This document shows positions 1 to 8,593 of a stretch of DNA of 64,000 nucleotides, one piece after another. The DNA lies in assembly GCF_012933545.1 (NCBI RefSeq), contig NZ_JAADJU010000009.1:62001-126000 (forward strand). The letters are read 5' to 3'. Source of the DNA: Rouxiella aceris. GTDB lineage: Bacteria > Pseudomonadota > Gammaproteobacteria > Enterobacterales > Enterobacteriaceae. A program made the position numbers and the translations under genes. The notes under the pieces were generated by a model that saw only the letters and a list, made by a program, of their open reading frames with translations, searched no databases and had not been told where the DNA came from. The first letter of the stretch is position 1, and each line of letters opens with the position of its first letter.

Positions 1-1
1 T

Positions 2-208
2 TCAGAAAATTTCCCCTTTAACAGGAAGAAGATACTCAGAGATTTTTTAGAAACACGTAAAAAAGAAGGAGTGAAGTTTTCAATTTTAAATATTAAGTTT
101 TTAATGAAAATGATTATAGATCATATTGATAATAGACTATATGGTGAAAAATATGATAAAGACCTTCTTAAGCAAGAAATTGCTAAGGTGCTAAGATTGT
201 ATGAATAA
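2..208 (+). CDS. C-terminal fragment of an unidentified protein, probable first gene of an ABC-3C-like operon
   Basis: An open frame runs in from the window edge and stops at 206-208, giving 68 residues. The stop overlaps the start of the next gene by 8 nt (ATGAATAA), which indicates translational coupling. The visible tail is lysine-rich and helical in character, with no motif I can name. In ABC-three-component systems the gene before the middle component usually carries the effector (often a nuclease) fused to a system-specific C-terminal domain. This fragment has the right position and size to be the end of such a protein. That assignment is inferred from position alone; the catalytic part lies outside the window. 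Confidence 0.7.
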   Translation, partial: SENFPFNRKKILRDFLETRKKEGVKFSILNIKFLMKMIIDHIDNRLYGEKYDKDLLKQEIAKVLRLYE

Positions 209-668
209 AATAACTAATAATGACTTAAAATTTGAGGACGTTGATGAGGCAAATAAATTTGTTTCAAAATATAATATTATTCTATTTCAGGACGATGATG
301 ATGTGATTATCTGTTATCAATCTTCATCTGAAAAAATAAGGGAACTTTGGGGAAGTGTTGTAGAGGATCTTGCTTATTATTTTCAGTCTAATCTTATTGA
401 TGATATTTTGTCAAGGAATTTACTTTTAGTATTTTGTGCAAACGATGATATTGATATCAACACAAAAAAAGAAATTCAATCTAACACATATTGCTGTAGA
501 AAGATTGCGCGAAGTAAAGTTAGTGATCTTGAAGGTGCTATAAAAGATTTGATTTTTTTTGATACGACAATTCAGGGAGTTGTAAACACGTCTTCTTTGA
601 GTATTTTAATTAAAGAAAGACATCCTGAGGTATTTAACTTATTGAGTGTAAAAGATGAAACCAAATAA
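201..668 (+). CDS. Putative ABC-3C middle component (155 aa)
   Basis: A small acidic protein encoded between the truncated gene and a large SMC-like ATPase. It overlaps both neighbours, by 8 nt on the left and 14 nt on the right. It has no signal peptide or membrane segment. A central hydrophobic strand (LLLVFCAND) is followed by a conserved-looking YCCRKIARSKV stretch, which resembles what I remember of middle component 1 proteins. These are thought to bridge ATPase and effector. The family call rests on size, position and this weak resemblance. Base composition is strongly AT-rich, unlike the core genome further right. Confidence 0.6.
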   Translation: MNKITNNDLKFEDVDEANKFVSKYNIILFQDDDDVIICYQSSSEKIRELWGSVVEDLAYYFQSNLIDDILSRNLLLVFCANDDIDINTKKEIQSNTYCCRKIARSKVSDLEGAIKDLIFFDTTIQGVVNTSSLSILIKERHPEVFNLLSVKDETK

Positions 669-3567
669 GATTAAAAGAATAACATTAGATAGTTTTAGAG
701 CATTCCCTTCTACTAAGACATTGAGCTTTGAACATGGTGAGTCAGTTGCGGATATAGTAGTCATATATGCTGCGAATGGAACTGGAAAAACTAGTACAAT
801 CGAAGGCGTAGAGTGGGCGACAACAGGGAAAATTTCCAGAATAGACAATATTATAGCAAACATAACATCACGGAACCGTAATCCGAAAGAAGGAAATATA
901 TTAAAAAATAGACAAAGTGGTCTTTATCAAGCAACTGTAACAGTTGAGCTCGAGAATGGAGATTGTATTCTCAGGAAGACTAAACCTAAATCAAGTAGGA
1001 ATCATGATTACTGCAGTGGAATTCTAGAATCAACAGTAAAAGATGCAGAGAAATTCAATAATAACATTCTTAGCCAAGGTGCTATCAATAGATTTTCTTA
1101 TGAAGCGAGTAATGGAAACTTATTTAATTCATTGATTAATAGTAAAGGTAATTCAGGAGATATTGAGGTTTATACTCAGTTGAATACGATAAAAACAAAG
1201 TTAGAGAGTAATAATGGAGAAAAGAAAACTGAGATTTCATTATTAAATAAATTAATAAAAGATGAAGAGAAATCAATAAATGAATTAAAAGAAAGAAATA
1301 TAAATAATAGTAATTTATCCGCTTCTGAGGAGTATGGTTTATTTAGAGATAACTTTATATCTTATCGTGATATATCGGAAATGAATGCTAATGATATTGC
1401 CAATTATATCTCGGAATTAGTTGTTACCTTTAAATCTCTAAAGGTAAAGCTTTTAGAGTTCGATATTGATTTATATAAAAAATATTCACGTGAAGCATAT
1501 CTTGCTAAAAAAATTATTGAATGTCAGAATGAGGTTGTGAGAAATAAAACCTATGAAAACGAATTATTAATTGATTTAAATAAAGTTAAAAGAGATATTC
1601 AATGGAATGGTTTATTTATTGATGCCGATAATTTAGATGTATTGAATAATCAAACTCTCCTTTTCAACGAATTTTCAAAAGATATTATTAAGCATGAGAA
1701 TAAAGTATCTAAACTAAGTAGTGTCTATAATAATATATATAATAACTCATTAAACATAAATGTTGATGAACTGAGAGATAAAGAAAATAAAATACATCTT
1801 TCAAAAGGCATTATAATGTCCTTGTTTGGTGATTTGTATGAGAAAGAATTTATTCTAGAACATGAAAAAAATATTACTAGTAAAATAGATTCTGCATTGT
1901 CAACAATTGTCGAAAAGAGAGACTCTTTATCTAAAACAGTTTTTATCAATGAAAATACTGAATTGAGCTATGTGAAAGAGTTTAATAAGAAGTCATTTGA
2001 ACTTGATAATTTAAATATTAAATTATTGGAGCTCACAAGAGAGAAAGAAAAAATAAAATCATTTGAAGAGAAATTGGTTATTATAAAGTCTTATGTTGTT
2101 GATGTAATTAATGACAAGAAATTATCTAATTGTCCTTCATGTGGGACGAAATTTGAAAATATGACGTCATTAATGGAGGCTGTTAATAATATCAGTACTG
2201 ATTCAGAGGCATTAGTTGATGGAGCAATTGGGACCTTAACTAAAACAAAGAGTGAGATTGCTCTAGATGTTGATAGGCTAAACAAGATTATAGAAACATT
2301 AACCTCTAAGCAAAAAATTAAGTACTCCAATGATATTAATATTTTGATAGGACGAAAGGAGCATGTCGTTCAACTGTACTCTTTACTTTCTTCCCTCAAA
2401 GTACAATATGTTAATGTGAAATTAAGTAGTATCCAAATCCAGTTAGATGAAATATTGCTTAAGTTGAATAAAAAGATCTCTGTCAATTTAAGAAAGAAAG
2501 AAAAATATACTAAATGGACTGTTAATATTAATAGTCTTATTAAGAATCAATATTCTGCTATAAGTGAGAAAAAAATTAAACTTAATGGTATTACAAGTCT
2601 TTGCTTTGAGAAGTACGGATTGGATATGGATGGTCTTATTCTTAAGCTTTGTTCTGGTCATGTTACTCTCTTTGAAAGGGAAAATTTAATTACATTAGAA
2701 AAAAAATTAGCTAGAGATTTGGATAGTATTAATTCTTCTTTGTTATCCATGAATGGTGTCATTTCTAAATTGTATTCGAATAGTGGCTTTAGTCATGATC
2801 TAGAAATTAACAAATATTTAGAGTCTTCTTTATTTTCAAAAAAAACAATTCGGTCTAATTATAACTATATCAAAAAAAACATTAAGGCATATGTGATTTC
2901 AGATAATTTTTATTTCACTGAAATGGTCACAAGCATTGAAGAGAAATTTTCTACATATTTGCAAAGCATGCAATTGGAAAAAAATATATCGGACAAGAAA
3001 CAAAAGATAGCTGAATATGAAGAACAGCGTAATCTTAAAATAGATGAATTTGACGATGATGCTAATAAATTGTCTAAAGTTAATGCATCTTTAGTTGATG
3101 CAATGGAGTATTTCTCTGAGTTGGCTAGTAGCAGTATAAATAATGATATTTTGAACGATATGTTTATGTATGTAGAACCGCATTTGAAGTATGATAAAAT
3201 AACTTTCAAAGTGGATTTAAATGGTAATAACAAAGGCATATATATACAAACTCATTCTGATGCGAATAATGAAAGCACTACGCCAATTTATTATTTAAGT
3301 GAAGCGCAAATCAACATACTATCGATATGTATTTTTCTTGCTAACCATGCGAGAAAAATAGATTTTGGGATTAATTCAATAATAATTGATGATCCTGTCC
3401 AAAGCATGGATGATTTAAATAGCTATGCTCTAATTGACTTATGCAAGCTTTTTACTAGAAGATTTAAAAAACAGATCATAATAACAACCCATAATAGAAG
3501 TTTTTTTAATTTATTCAAGGATAAATTACCAGAGTCAAGATATTCAACTAAATATATTACCTTGTAA
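655..3567 (+). CDS. SMC/Rad50-like ABC ATPase of a putative defence system (970 aa)
   Basis: Complete large ATPase of the RecF/RecN/SMC type. Walker A is AANGTGKT at residues 39-46. Long coiled-coil arms flank a CPSC half zinc hook (C493, C496), as in Rad50 and SbcC. The ABC signature is LSEAQ (881-885), Walker B is IIIDDPVQSMDD with D912-D913, and the H-loop is TTHN with H946. All catalytic elements are present, so the protein is expected to be active, probably as a zinc-hook dimer acting on nucleic acid or nucleoprotein. It starts inside the preceding gene, and the AUG at 655 begins directly with the N-terminal strand of the ATPase head. GC content is about 30%, indicating horizontal acquisition. 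DndD, PrrC/RloC or Septu-type ATPases are alternatives; the three-gene overlap favours ABC-3C. Confidence 0.85.
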   Translation: MKPNKIKRITLDSFRAFPSTKTLSFEHGESVADIVVIYAANGTGKTSTIEGVEWATTGKISRIDNIIANITSRNRNPKEGNILKNRQSGLYQATVTVELENGDCILRKTKPKSSRNHDYCSGILESTVKDAEKFNNNILSQGAINRFSYEASNGNLFNSLINSKGNSGDIEVYTQLNTIKTKLESNNGEKKTEISLLNKLIKDEEKSINELKERNINNSNLSASEEYGLFRDNFISYRDISEMNANDIANYISELVVTFKSLKVKLLEFDIDLYKKYSREAYLAKKIIECQNEVVRNKTYENELLIDLNKVKRDIQWNGLFIDADNLDVLNNQTLLFNEFSKDIIKHENKVSKLSSVYNNIYNNSLNINVDELRDKENKIHLSKGIIMSLFGDLYEKEFILEHEKNITSKIDSALSTIVEKRDSLSKTVFINENTELSYVKEFNKKSFELDNLNIKLLELTREKEKIKSFEEKLVIIKSYVVDVINDKKLSNCPSCGTKFENMTSLMEAVNNISTDSEALVDGAIGTLTKTKSEIALDVDRLNKIIETLTSKQKIKYSNDINILIGRKEHVVQLYSLLSSLKVQYVNVKLSSIQIQLDEILLKLNKKISVNLRKKEKYTKWTVNINSLIKNQYSAISEKKIKLNGITSLCFEKYGLDMDGLILKLCSGHVTLFERENLITLEKKLARDLDSINSSLLSMNGVISKLYSNSGFSHDLEINKYLESSLFSKKTIRSNYNYIKKNIKAYVISDNFYFTEMVTSIEEKFSTYLQSMQLEKNISDKKQKIAEYEEQRNLKIDEFDDDANKLSKVNASLVDAMEYFSELASSSINNDILNDMFMYVEPHLKYDKITFKVDLNGNNKGIYIQTHSDANNESTTPIYYLSEAQINILSICIFLANHARKIDFGINSIIIDDPVQSMDDLNSYALIDLCKLFTRRFKKQIIITTHNRSFFNLFKDKLPESRYSTKYITL

Positions 3568-3663
3568 AGGTAAGCATAAAATAGGGATTTATCATAGTGG
3601 CTATATTGATTGGTTTTACCCAAAATTAATATGTAACGGCCAGTTAAAAGCCAGCCAAAACAG

Positions 3664-3701
3664 TAGGTTTTCGTGCCTATCCTAGTAGGCGCTAAAACCT
3701 A
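3664..3701. terminator. Strong bipartite hairpin between convergent genes
   Basis: The outer arms TAGGTTTT/AAAACCTA and inner arms GCCTA/TAGGC are perfectly paired. They are separated by a symmetrical CGT/GCT internal loop and closed by a 6-nt loop. The hairpin sits between the ATPase gene and the convergent small gene, so a bidirectional terminator is likely, although no clean T-run follows. A recombination or protein-binding site is the alternative. Confidence 0.5.
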
Positions 3702-3722
3702 TTTAGTAGTTGCGCACCTAAT

Positions 3723-3953
3723 TTACCAATAGTAAACATCTGGGCGTCGATCCGGCATCCACATAATACTCTCTGGATCGTATCCAGCAAGTATCCGCCA
3801 TTCATTTAATCGGTCATCAGCACGCCGATGTTTGGTCGTAAATATACGGTTCCACCATCCAGGGTTAGCACCGATCCAACATGATGGCGGATGCCTATTA
3901 TATTTAGGCGTTCCAACCGGGGTGCGGTCTTTTCGTGTATTGAATGTGCTCAT
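3723..3953 (-). CDS. Small hypothetical protein (76 aa), mobile-element type
   Basis: The start is supported by an AGAGG ribosome binding site 5 nt upstream of the ATG. The protein is basic and rich in Trp, Arg and Pro, has no signal peptide, and ends in VYYW. I recall short prophage- or island-associated proteins with a similar PxxYYW end, but cannot name a family or function. It converges on the ATPase operon and is separated from it by the hairpin at 3664-3701. Its promoter region contains a perfect dyad, suggesting a repressed gene. It may mark the right border of the accessory island. Confidence 0.6.
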   Translation of the reverse strand: MSTFNTRKDRTPVGTPKYNRHPPSCWIGANPGWWNRIFTTKHRRADDRLNEWRILAGYDPESIMWMPDRRPDVYYW

Positions 3954-3962
3954 ATGAACCTC

Positions 3963-3991
3963 TGTAGATTATGTTATCTACAAGGTGTCAA
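3963..3991 (-). promoter_or_regulatory. Promoter with an internal operator-like dyad upstream of the 76-aa gene
   Basis: A perfect inverted repeat TGTAGAT-N6-ATCTACA lies at 3963-3982, immediately upstream of the ribosome binding site. On the minus strand a consensus TTGACA (-35) is at 3986-3991. The dyad covers the whole zone where the -10 would fall (TCTACA at 17-bp spacing). This layout is typical of repression by a dimeric HTH protein. The -10 itself is weak and would leave almost no leader, so the exact start of transcription is unclear. Confidence 0.45.
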
Positions 3992-4265
3992 GAGCCTCCA
4001 GATTGCGATTACATTTTTGCATTTCATCCCCAGGGTATTTTAATTCTCCCATACTTTATATACGTCAAATGTGCTGAGTGTTGCAACAACGAAACCTCGG
4101 AATCGGCTCGTTTTTTAGTGAGCTGTGGAAAATGTTGAGCATCAGGTCTTCATCATCTTTGTAAAAAATTCGAACCTAAAAGTATGTAAAATTTACAAAA
4201 ATATTTACATTAATGACAGGTTTATTTATCTAACTGATTGTATTAAAGTGTTATTTTAATAAATG

Positions 4266-4359
4266 TATGATTGTTAGGTAATTAGAACCGTTCTGATCCC
4301 GCTGCCTTAAGGTAATAGATTGGTTTTGCGTGCAAGCCCCGTTGATCGGGGCTTTTTTT
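4266..4359 (+). ncRNA. Candidate small RNA of about 80 nt
   Basis: A -10-like TATGAT at 4266-4271 is preceded at 17 bp by a poor -35 (TTAAAG). An orphan Rho-independent terminator follows, with stem AGCCCC/GGGGCT at 4335-4353 and seven T residues to 4359. No reading frame lies between them. An RNA of roughly 4278-4359 with a GC stem and U-tail has the shape of an Hfq-binding sRNA. It does not match any enterobacterial sRNA I can recall. The rest of the 3,954-4,407 gap is AT-rich and holds no gene I can see. Confidence 0.35.
4335..4359 (+). terminator. Rho-independent terminator
   Basis: Stem AGCCCC/GGGGCT with a 7-nt loop is followed by TTTTTTT on the plus strand. The nearest plus-strand gene ends 770 bp upstream, beyond another hairpin, so it most likely ends a short local transcript. 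Confidence 0.75.
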
Positions 4360-4407
4360 ATGGGCTAAATACCAATTTAATAACATACGTCAGCTTTAGT
4401 CTTTAGT

Positions 4408-5310
4408 TTATAGCGCAATAAATATCGCTGCGGCGATACCGGCAAACAGGACCCATTTGATTAAATAATAGAGCGTACGATCCCAGGCTTTTAAGCGCTT
4501 ACCGACTTTGCGTATGGCATAGATATATTTAAACAGCTTATTTACGCCGCCGGTGCGATCGCCTGGTTCGTTGGGGGCTGTGGCGGCGCTCATCAGATTG
4601 CGGCCTAGCCAGTGATTGACCCGTTGTGCCCAGCGATAACGCATAGGTCGTTCAATATCGCAAAACAGAATCAGCCGGTTTTGTCCGCTTTTGTTTTCCG
4701 CATAGTGCAGGTAGGTCTCGTCAAATAATACCCCTTCACCATCACGCCAGCTGTAGCGTTCGCCGTCTACCTCAATAAAACAGCGATCGTCATTCGGGGT
4801 GATCAGCCCCAGATGATAGCGCAGGGAACCGGCATAAGGATCGCGGTGACGCGGCAGGCGACTGCCGTCAGGCAGTTCGGCAAACATTGCCGCTTTAACC
4901 ATCGGCAGTGTGCGCAATAAGGCGGTAGTTTGTGGGCAAAGGGTCATCGCCGAAGGATGGTTATCTTCGTACCATTTTAGATAGAAGCGTTTCCAGCCGG
5001 TTTTAAAGAAGGAGTTAAAACCGGCATCGTTATACTGGTCGGAAGCTTTGATCTGCTGGATAGCCATCAACTGCCGACCTTCATCACGGATGGTTTGCCA
5101 GTTTTCTTGCAGCAAGCTCAGGTCGGGGAACTGTTCAGGCCGCAAATAGGGCGTCGTCGGCGCGCGTGAGAACAGATACATAAAGACATTTAGCGGGGCA
5201 GTAAATGTTGAATGATCGGAAAGTTGGCGCCAAAAGCCATAGCGAACCTTACCGCGATAATGAATATAGACAACGCATAAAACAAATAGAATTAAAACGA
5301 TATATTTCAT
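4408..5310 (-). CDS. lpxO: Lipid A 2-hydroxylase LpxO (Fe(II)/2-oxoglutarate dioxygenase)
   Basis: This inner-membrane aspartyl/asparaginyl beta-hydroxylase-fold enzyme adds a 2-hydroxyl group to the secondary myristate of lipid A. The 300 residues have an N-terminal membrane segment (about 1-18), a dioxygenase core with HRDPY and LHYAENKSGQNR (the His and Asp iron ligands and the 2-oxoglutarate Arg region), and a C-terminal hydrophobic anchor (about 280-300). Length and both anchors match the family. It is monocistronic here, directly beside the AT-rich island. It belongs functionally with the LpxP-like acyltransferase at 34.5-35.4 kb, as both alter lipid A acyl chains. Confidence 0.9.
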   Translation of the reverse strand: MKYIVLILFVLCVVYIHYRGKVRYGFWRQLSDHSTFTAPLNVFMYLFSRAPTTPYLRPEQFPDLSLLQENWQTIRDEGRQLMAIQQIKASDQYNDAGFNSFFKTGWKRFYLKWYEDNHPSAMTLCPQTTALLRTLPMVKAAMFAELPDGSRLPRHRDPYAGSLRYHLGLITPNDDRCFIEVDGERYSWRDGEGVLFDETYLHYAENKSGQNRLILFCDIERPMRYRWAQRVNHWLGRNLMSAATAPNEPGDRTGGVNKLFKYIYAIRKVGKRLKAWDRTLYYLIKWVLFAGIAAAIFIAL

Positions 5311-5649
5311 GATATTAATCGCAATAACAAGCCTGCCAAACTGGCAAATAACCCAGATATGCCCTTCTGGAACCCATTTATTATCAACATCAATGCAACT
5401 AATTTATTACAAGAAACAAAAATAATGTAGACAAAAAGCAGAGGAAATGGCGAAGAGGGGGCACAAAAAATCAAATGTGTCCCTTAGGCAGGGAACTTGA
5501 GGGTGGGCACGCGAAGAGGCAAGAGCCTGGCACCAGGGAGTGAGGGGGCTGGCTGCCTTGTTATTGCAATCCCCGGCCCCGGTTTAGCGACTGTGTTGAT
5601 GCTAAATACAGTCAGAAAAACAGTCTGACCGGCAAAACAAAAATACTCG
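5311..5649. other. Intergenic region without a recognised gene
   Basis: It holds the upstream region of lpxO and the downstream region of the HD-GYP gene. A small stem GTCAGA/TCTGAC at 5611-5629 lies just after the HD-GYP stop on the minus strand and may be a weak terminator. A 79-codon minus-strand open frame here has no ribosome binding site or protein-like composition and is not called. Confidence 0.5.
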
Positions 5650-6828
5650 TTAAAGCCACATCTCATTAAGATCCATATCGCGCAATTGGGAATGATCGGC
5701 AATGGCGACAATGGTGTCATCACAATGCATCGCCGCTAAATCTATGACCTTTTTGCGGATCGGCGCGTGCGTCAGTAGAGAAAAAAACACCTTAACTTTT
5801 GGCTGCAACAGGGAGTCTGGGGTGGACTCAGTCACCACCGCCACCCGCCCGGAAGCGAGATTAACCAGCGATCCTACCGGGTAAATACCCACTGATTTAA
5901 CAAAGGCATGGAACAGCTTCTTGTCAAAGTGTCCCTCCCAGCTGGCCATTTGGCGCATGGCGTCTGCCGGATCCCAGCCCTCTTTGTAGGCGCGGTTTGA
6001 GGTGATGGCATCATAGACATCGCAAATGGCCGACATCCGTGCCAGCAGGCTGATTTCTTCGCCTTTCAGGCCGTTAGGATAACCTCGACCGTTGATCTTC
6101 TCATGGTGATGCAGTGCGATATCCTGAGCCTCAAATGGCGCACCGCAGGCGGCGAGGATTTGCTGTCCGGCCAGCGGATGCGATCGCATGACATCAAACT
6201 CTTCATCTGTCAGTTTGCCTGGTTTATTAATAATATCGGCGGACACTGCCGCTTTACCCATATCGTGCATCAACCCGCCCATGCCGGCCATGCGGATCTG
6301 GTCTTCATTCATCCCTATCTGGCGTGCCAACGTCATCATCAAGGCGCAGACAGCAACGGAATGCAGATAGGTATAGTCATCGTGATTTTTAAGACGCACC
6401 ACGCTAAGTAACGCCGTTGGATGCCGTTGTACTGAATGGTTAATGTCATCTATCAGCGGCAGCGTACTGTCCAGCTCAATGGCATTTCCCAGACGTACCT
6501 GGTTAAACATTTCGATGATCAGCGGCTTAGCCGACTGACAGATCAGTCTGGCATTGTCTATTTCGCTGGCCATAACGTTTTGATGGTTGCCGGTAAAGTG
6601 AATGCAGCGTTTTTCCTGCTCACTATCCTCCGCTTTTAGGGCGAGACCTTCACCTTTATTAAGATCGATCCATACCTGCTTGTTACCATTCTGAATGATT
6701 TCGGCAAGTTCTTCCGGCTTGGTTAGCAGAAATCCATTATTAAGCCGCTGATGTTTTATCCAAAAAACATCCAACTTGTGCACATACATGCCAAGTTGCA
6801 GGTCACTGACCGGTATCATTTTGATCAC
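5650..6828 (-). CDS. HD-GYP domain cyclic-di-GMP phosphodiesterase
   Basis: Cytoplasmic protein of 392 residues. It has an N-terminal DUF3391 domain (about 4-130) and a C-terminal HD-GYP domain with the metal-binding pair H188-D189 and the diagnostic HHEKINGRGYP motif (241-251). HD-GYP enzymes hydrolyse c-di-GMP, often directly to GMP. The catalytic residues I can identify are intact, so activity is expected. A GTG at 6826-6828 lies 6 nt after AGGAGG and is chosen as start; the in-frame ATG at 6819 is too far from this site, and the longer upstream frame lacks support. It is one of three c-di-GMP-type proteins in the window. Confidence 0.88.
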   Translation of the reverse strand: MIKMIPVSDLQLGMYVHKLDVFWIKHQRLNNGFLLTKPEELAEIIQNGNKQVWIDLNKGEGLALKAEDSEQEKRCIHFTGNHQNVMASEIDNARLICQSAKPLIIEMFNQVRLGNAIELDSTLPLIDDINHSVQRHPTALLSVVRLKNHDDYTYLHSVAVCALMMTLARQIGMNEDQIRMAGMGGLMHDMGKAAVSADIINKPGKLTDEEFDVMRSHPLAGQQILAACGAPFEAQDIALHHHEKINGRGYPNGLKGEEISLLARMSAICDVYDAITSNRAYKEGWDPADAMRQMASWEGHFDKKLFHAFVKSVGIYPVGSLVNLASGRVAVVTESTPDSLLQPKVKVFFSLLTHAPIRKKVIDLAAMHCDDTIVAIADHSQLRDMDLNEMWL

Positions 6829-6980
6829 GAAGTGCCTCCTGGGGCAGGGATACCTATAGAGTCTATCGGCAATTGAAATCAAAGCTGTACCAGAAAGATT
6901 AAAGTTTAAGCAGGTTGTCACAATTAGAAATGTAACGGCCGAAGTGTACATACAAAACTTTGGCCGCTAACAGCTGGCAA

Positions 6981-7463
6981 TCAGTTAAGCAATTCGAATT
7001 TGGTACCTTTCACAACAATTTCACTAAACTGTAGGTGATGCATAAACTCACGCAAAATTAGCAGGGTAGCCGCAAAATCATTGCCATCCGGAATGCCTTC
7101 AAAACGCGCAGGGCGACCACTGATCACCAAGGCCAGGCGATCAAAAGTGCGTTCGACGGCGTCGAGCGCCAGGGTCATTTGTTCGTTTTCTGCCACTCCG
7201 GCCAAGCGGGCAATGGCGCGAATATCGTTATCTTCGCTGTATAAGCGGGCATCCTGGGGAATATCATGGCGCAGGCGGATAACTTCATCTTCCACCACCA
7301 TAATGGCGGTTTCTATCTCCTCTGGAGTGGGCGGTTGATGGCGAAAATAGGCCAGCGAGGTTAGCTGAGAGCCGAGGGTTAATACGTGCACCTTTCCCTC
7401 GATAGTCACCTGCGTTTCTTCACTGCCAATATGCAGCATTATGGATGATGGGCCAGATATCAT
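6981..7463 (-). CDS. Conserved hypothetical protein (160 aa)
   Basis: The soluble protein has no signal peptide or membrane helix. The start is supported by GAGGCG 8 nt upstream of the ATG; a second in-frame ATG eight codons on is possible. The N-terminal half looks like paired beta strands (MLHIGSEETQVTIEG), and the remainder is helical. I do not recognise a family. It lies between the nitrilase and HD-GYP genes on the same strand, with gaps of about 130-150 bp on each side, so co-transcription is possible but not shown. Confidence 0.65.
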   Translation of the reverse strand: MISGPSSIMLHIGSEETQVTIEGKVHVLTLGSQLTSLAYFRHQPPTPEEIETAIMVVEDEVIRLRHDIPQDARLYSEDNDIRAIARLAGVAENEQMTLALDAVERTFDRLALVISGRPARFEGIPDGNDFAATLLILREFMHHLQFSEIVVKGTKFELLN

Positions 7464-7520
7464 AGAGTTGCGCCTCGAGAGCTGTTTGCAGAAAGTCGTC
7501 GACTAGCCATTAAATTACTC

Positions 7521-7552
7521 CGCCCAGGCAAGATTACAATCCTGCTTGGGCG
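7521..7552. terminator. Imperfect long hairpin after the nitrilase gene
   Basis: CGCCCAGGCAAGATT pairs with AATCCTGCTTGGGCG around a 2-nt loop with two non-Watson-Crick positions. On the minus strand it follows the nitrilase stop by about 40 nt. It has no T-run on that strand, so it is a terminator or an mRNA-stabilising stem. Confidence 0.5.
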
Positions 7553-7592
7553 TCCAGGCTATTTTTTGGCAACGGCTATTTGGCTTTGGCGC

Positions 7593-8519
7593 TTAATCAT
7601 CAAGATAGCGCAGGTTTTGCTTTGCGCGCTGATCGACCTGCAAGCTGAAGATATCCGGGCGTGCATAGTGGCCAATGGGGTCGAAATCGTAGCGGGCACC
7701 GATCAGGTCGTCAGTATTGATCGTTGCGGTCAGCAGGCCGCTTTCACCTATCAGCGGTCCGGCTAAAATATCCCCCAGCGGGCCGACAATCACTGAGCCG
7801 CCGTTGATCAGCGGCCGGTCATCGGGCCAGCCTGCAACTTGTCGCCCCAACTGTGCCGGTGAGCCCTGAACCTGACAGGCACTGACCACAAACATCCGAC
7901 CTTCGTGGGCAATATGGCGCATGGAGCATTGCCAGATCTCCCGTTCATCTACCGTTGGCGCACACCAGATTTCAACACCTTTACCGTACATGGCCATGCG
8001 TAACAGCGGCATATGGTTCTCCCAGCAAATGGCACAGCCCACACGCCCGGCGGCGGCATCGACCACCGGCAGGGTTGAACCATCGCCCTGTCCCCAAATC
8101 AGTCGTTCGGTACCGGTGGGCATCAGCTTGCGATGTTTGGCTACGACACCCTGGCCCGGTTCGATAAACAGCGATGTGCAGTACAGGGTGGCGCCGCTGC
8201 GTTCAATTACGCCGATCACCACGCTGGCGTTGGTGCGGGTAGCCAAGTCCGCCAGCGCCTGGGTTTCGACCCCGGGTACCGTAATGGCCTGAGCAAAATA
8301 GTCGGCAAAATCCTGACGTCCTGCGGCTAAACGGTAGCCCAGACGGGTGCCGAAAATTTCTCCTTTCGGGTAGCCGCCCAGCAGCGCTTCTGGCATCACC
8401 ACCAGGCTGGCACCGGAGGCGAGGATTTTCTCTTCCCAGGATAAAATATTTTCAAGGGTTGCGGCTTTCCCCTGCGGGGAAGAACCGATTTGCAAAGCGG
8501 CAACAATAGAGGTTGGCAT
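7593..8519 (-). CDS. Nitrilase-family carbon-nitrogen hydrolase
   Basis: Cytoplasmic hydrolase of 308 residues. Numbered from the ATG at 8519, the Glu-Lys-Cys triad is E44 (VVMPEALL), K131 (KHRKLMPT) and C165 (CWENHMP). The CWE motif and the KHRKLMPT loop are those of true nitrilases rather than amidases or ureidases, so conversion of an organic nitrile to acid and ammonia is likely. A start at 8573 would add 18 unconserved residues and overlap the divergent regulator, so 8519 is preferred, although its ribosome binding site is weak. The divergent LysR gene 74 bp away is its probable regulator. Confidence 0.87.
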   Translation of the reverse strand: MPTSIVAALQIGSSPQGKAATLENILSWEEKILASGASLVVMPEALLGGYPKGEIFGTRLGYRLAAGRQDFADYFAQAITVPGVETQALADLATRTNASVVIGVIERSGATLYCTSLFIEPGQGVVAKHRKLMPTGTERLIWGQGDGSTLPVVDAAAGRVGCAICWENHMPLLRMAMYGKGVEIWCAPTVDEREIWQCSMRHIAHEGRMFVVSACQVQGSPAQLGRQVAGWPDDRPLINGGSVIVGPLGDILAGPLIGESGLLTATINTDDLIGARYDFDPIGHYARPDIFSLQVDQRAKQNLRYLDD

Positions 8520-8593
8520 AAAATTTTCTCGACTCAGTGGAGAGGAGTTTCTATTGTGGTCAACTCCTGACATTAATCCATGCCCATTCTTAT

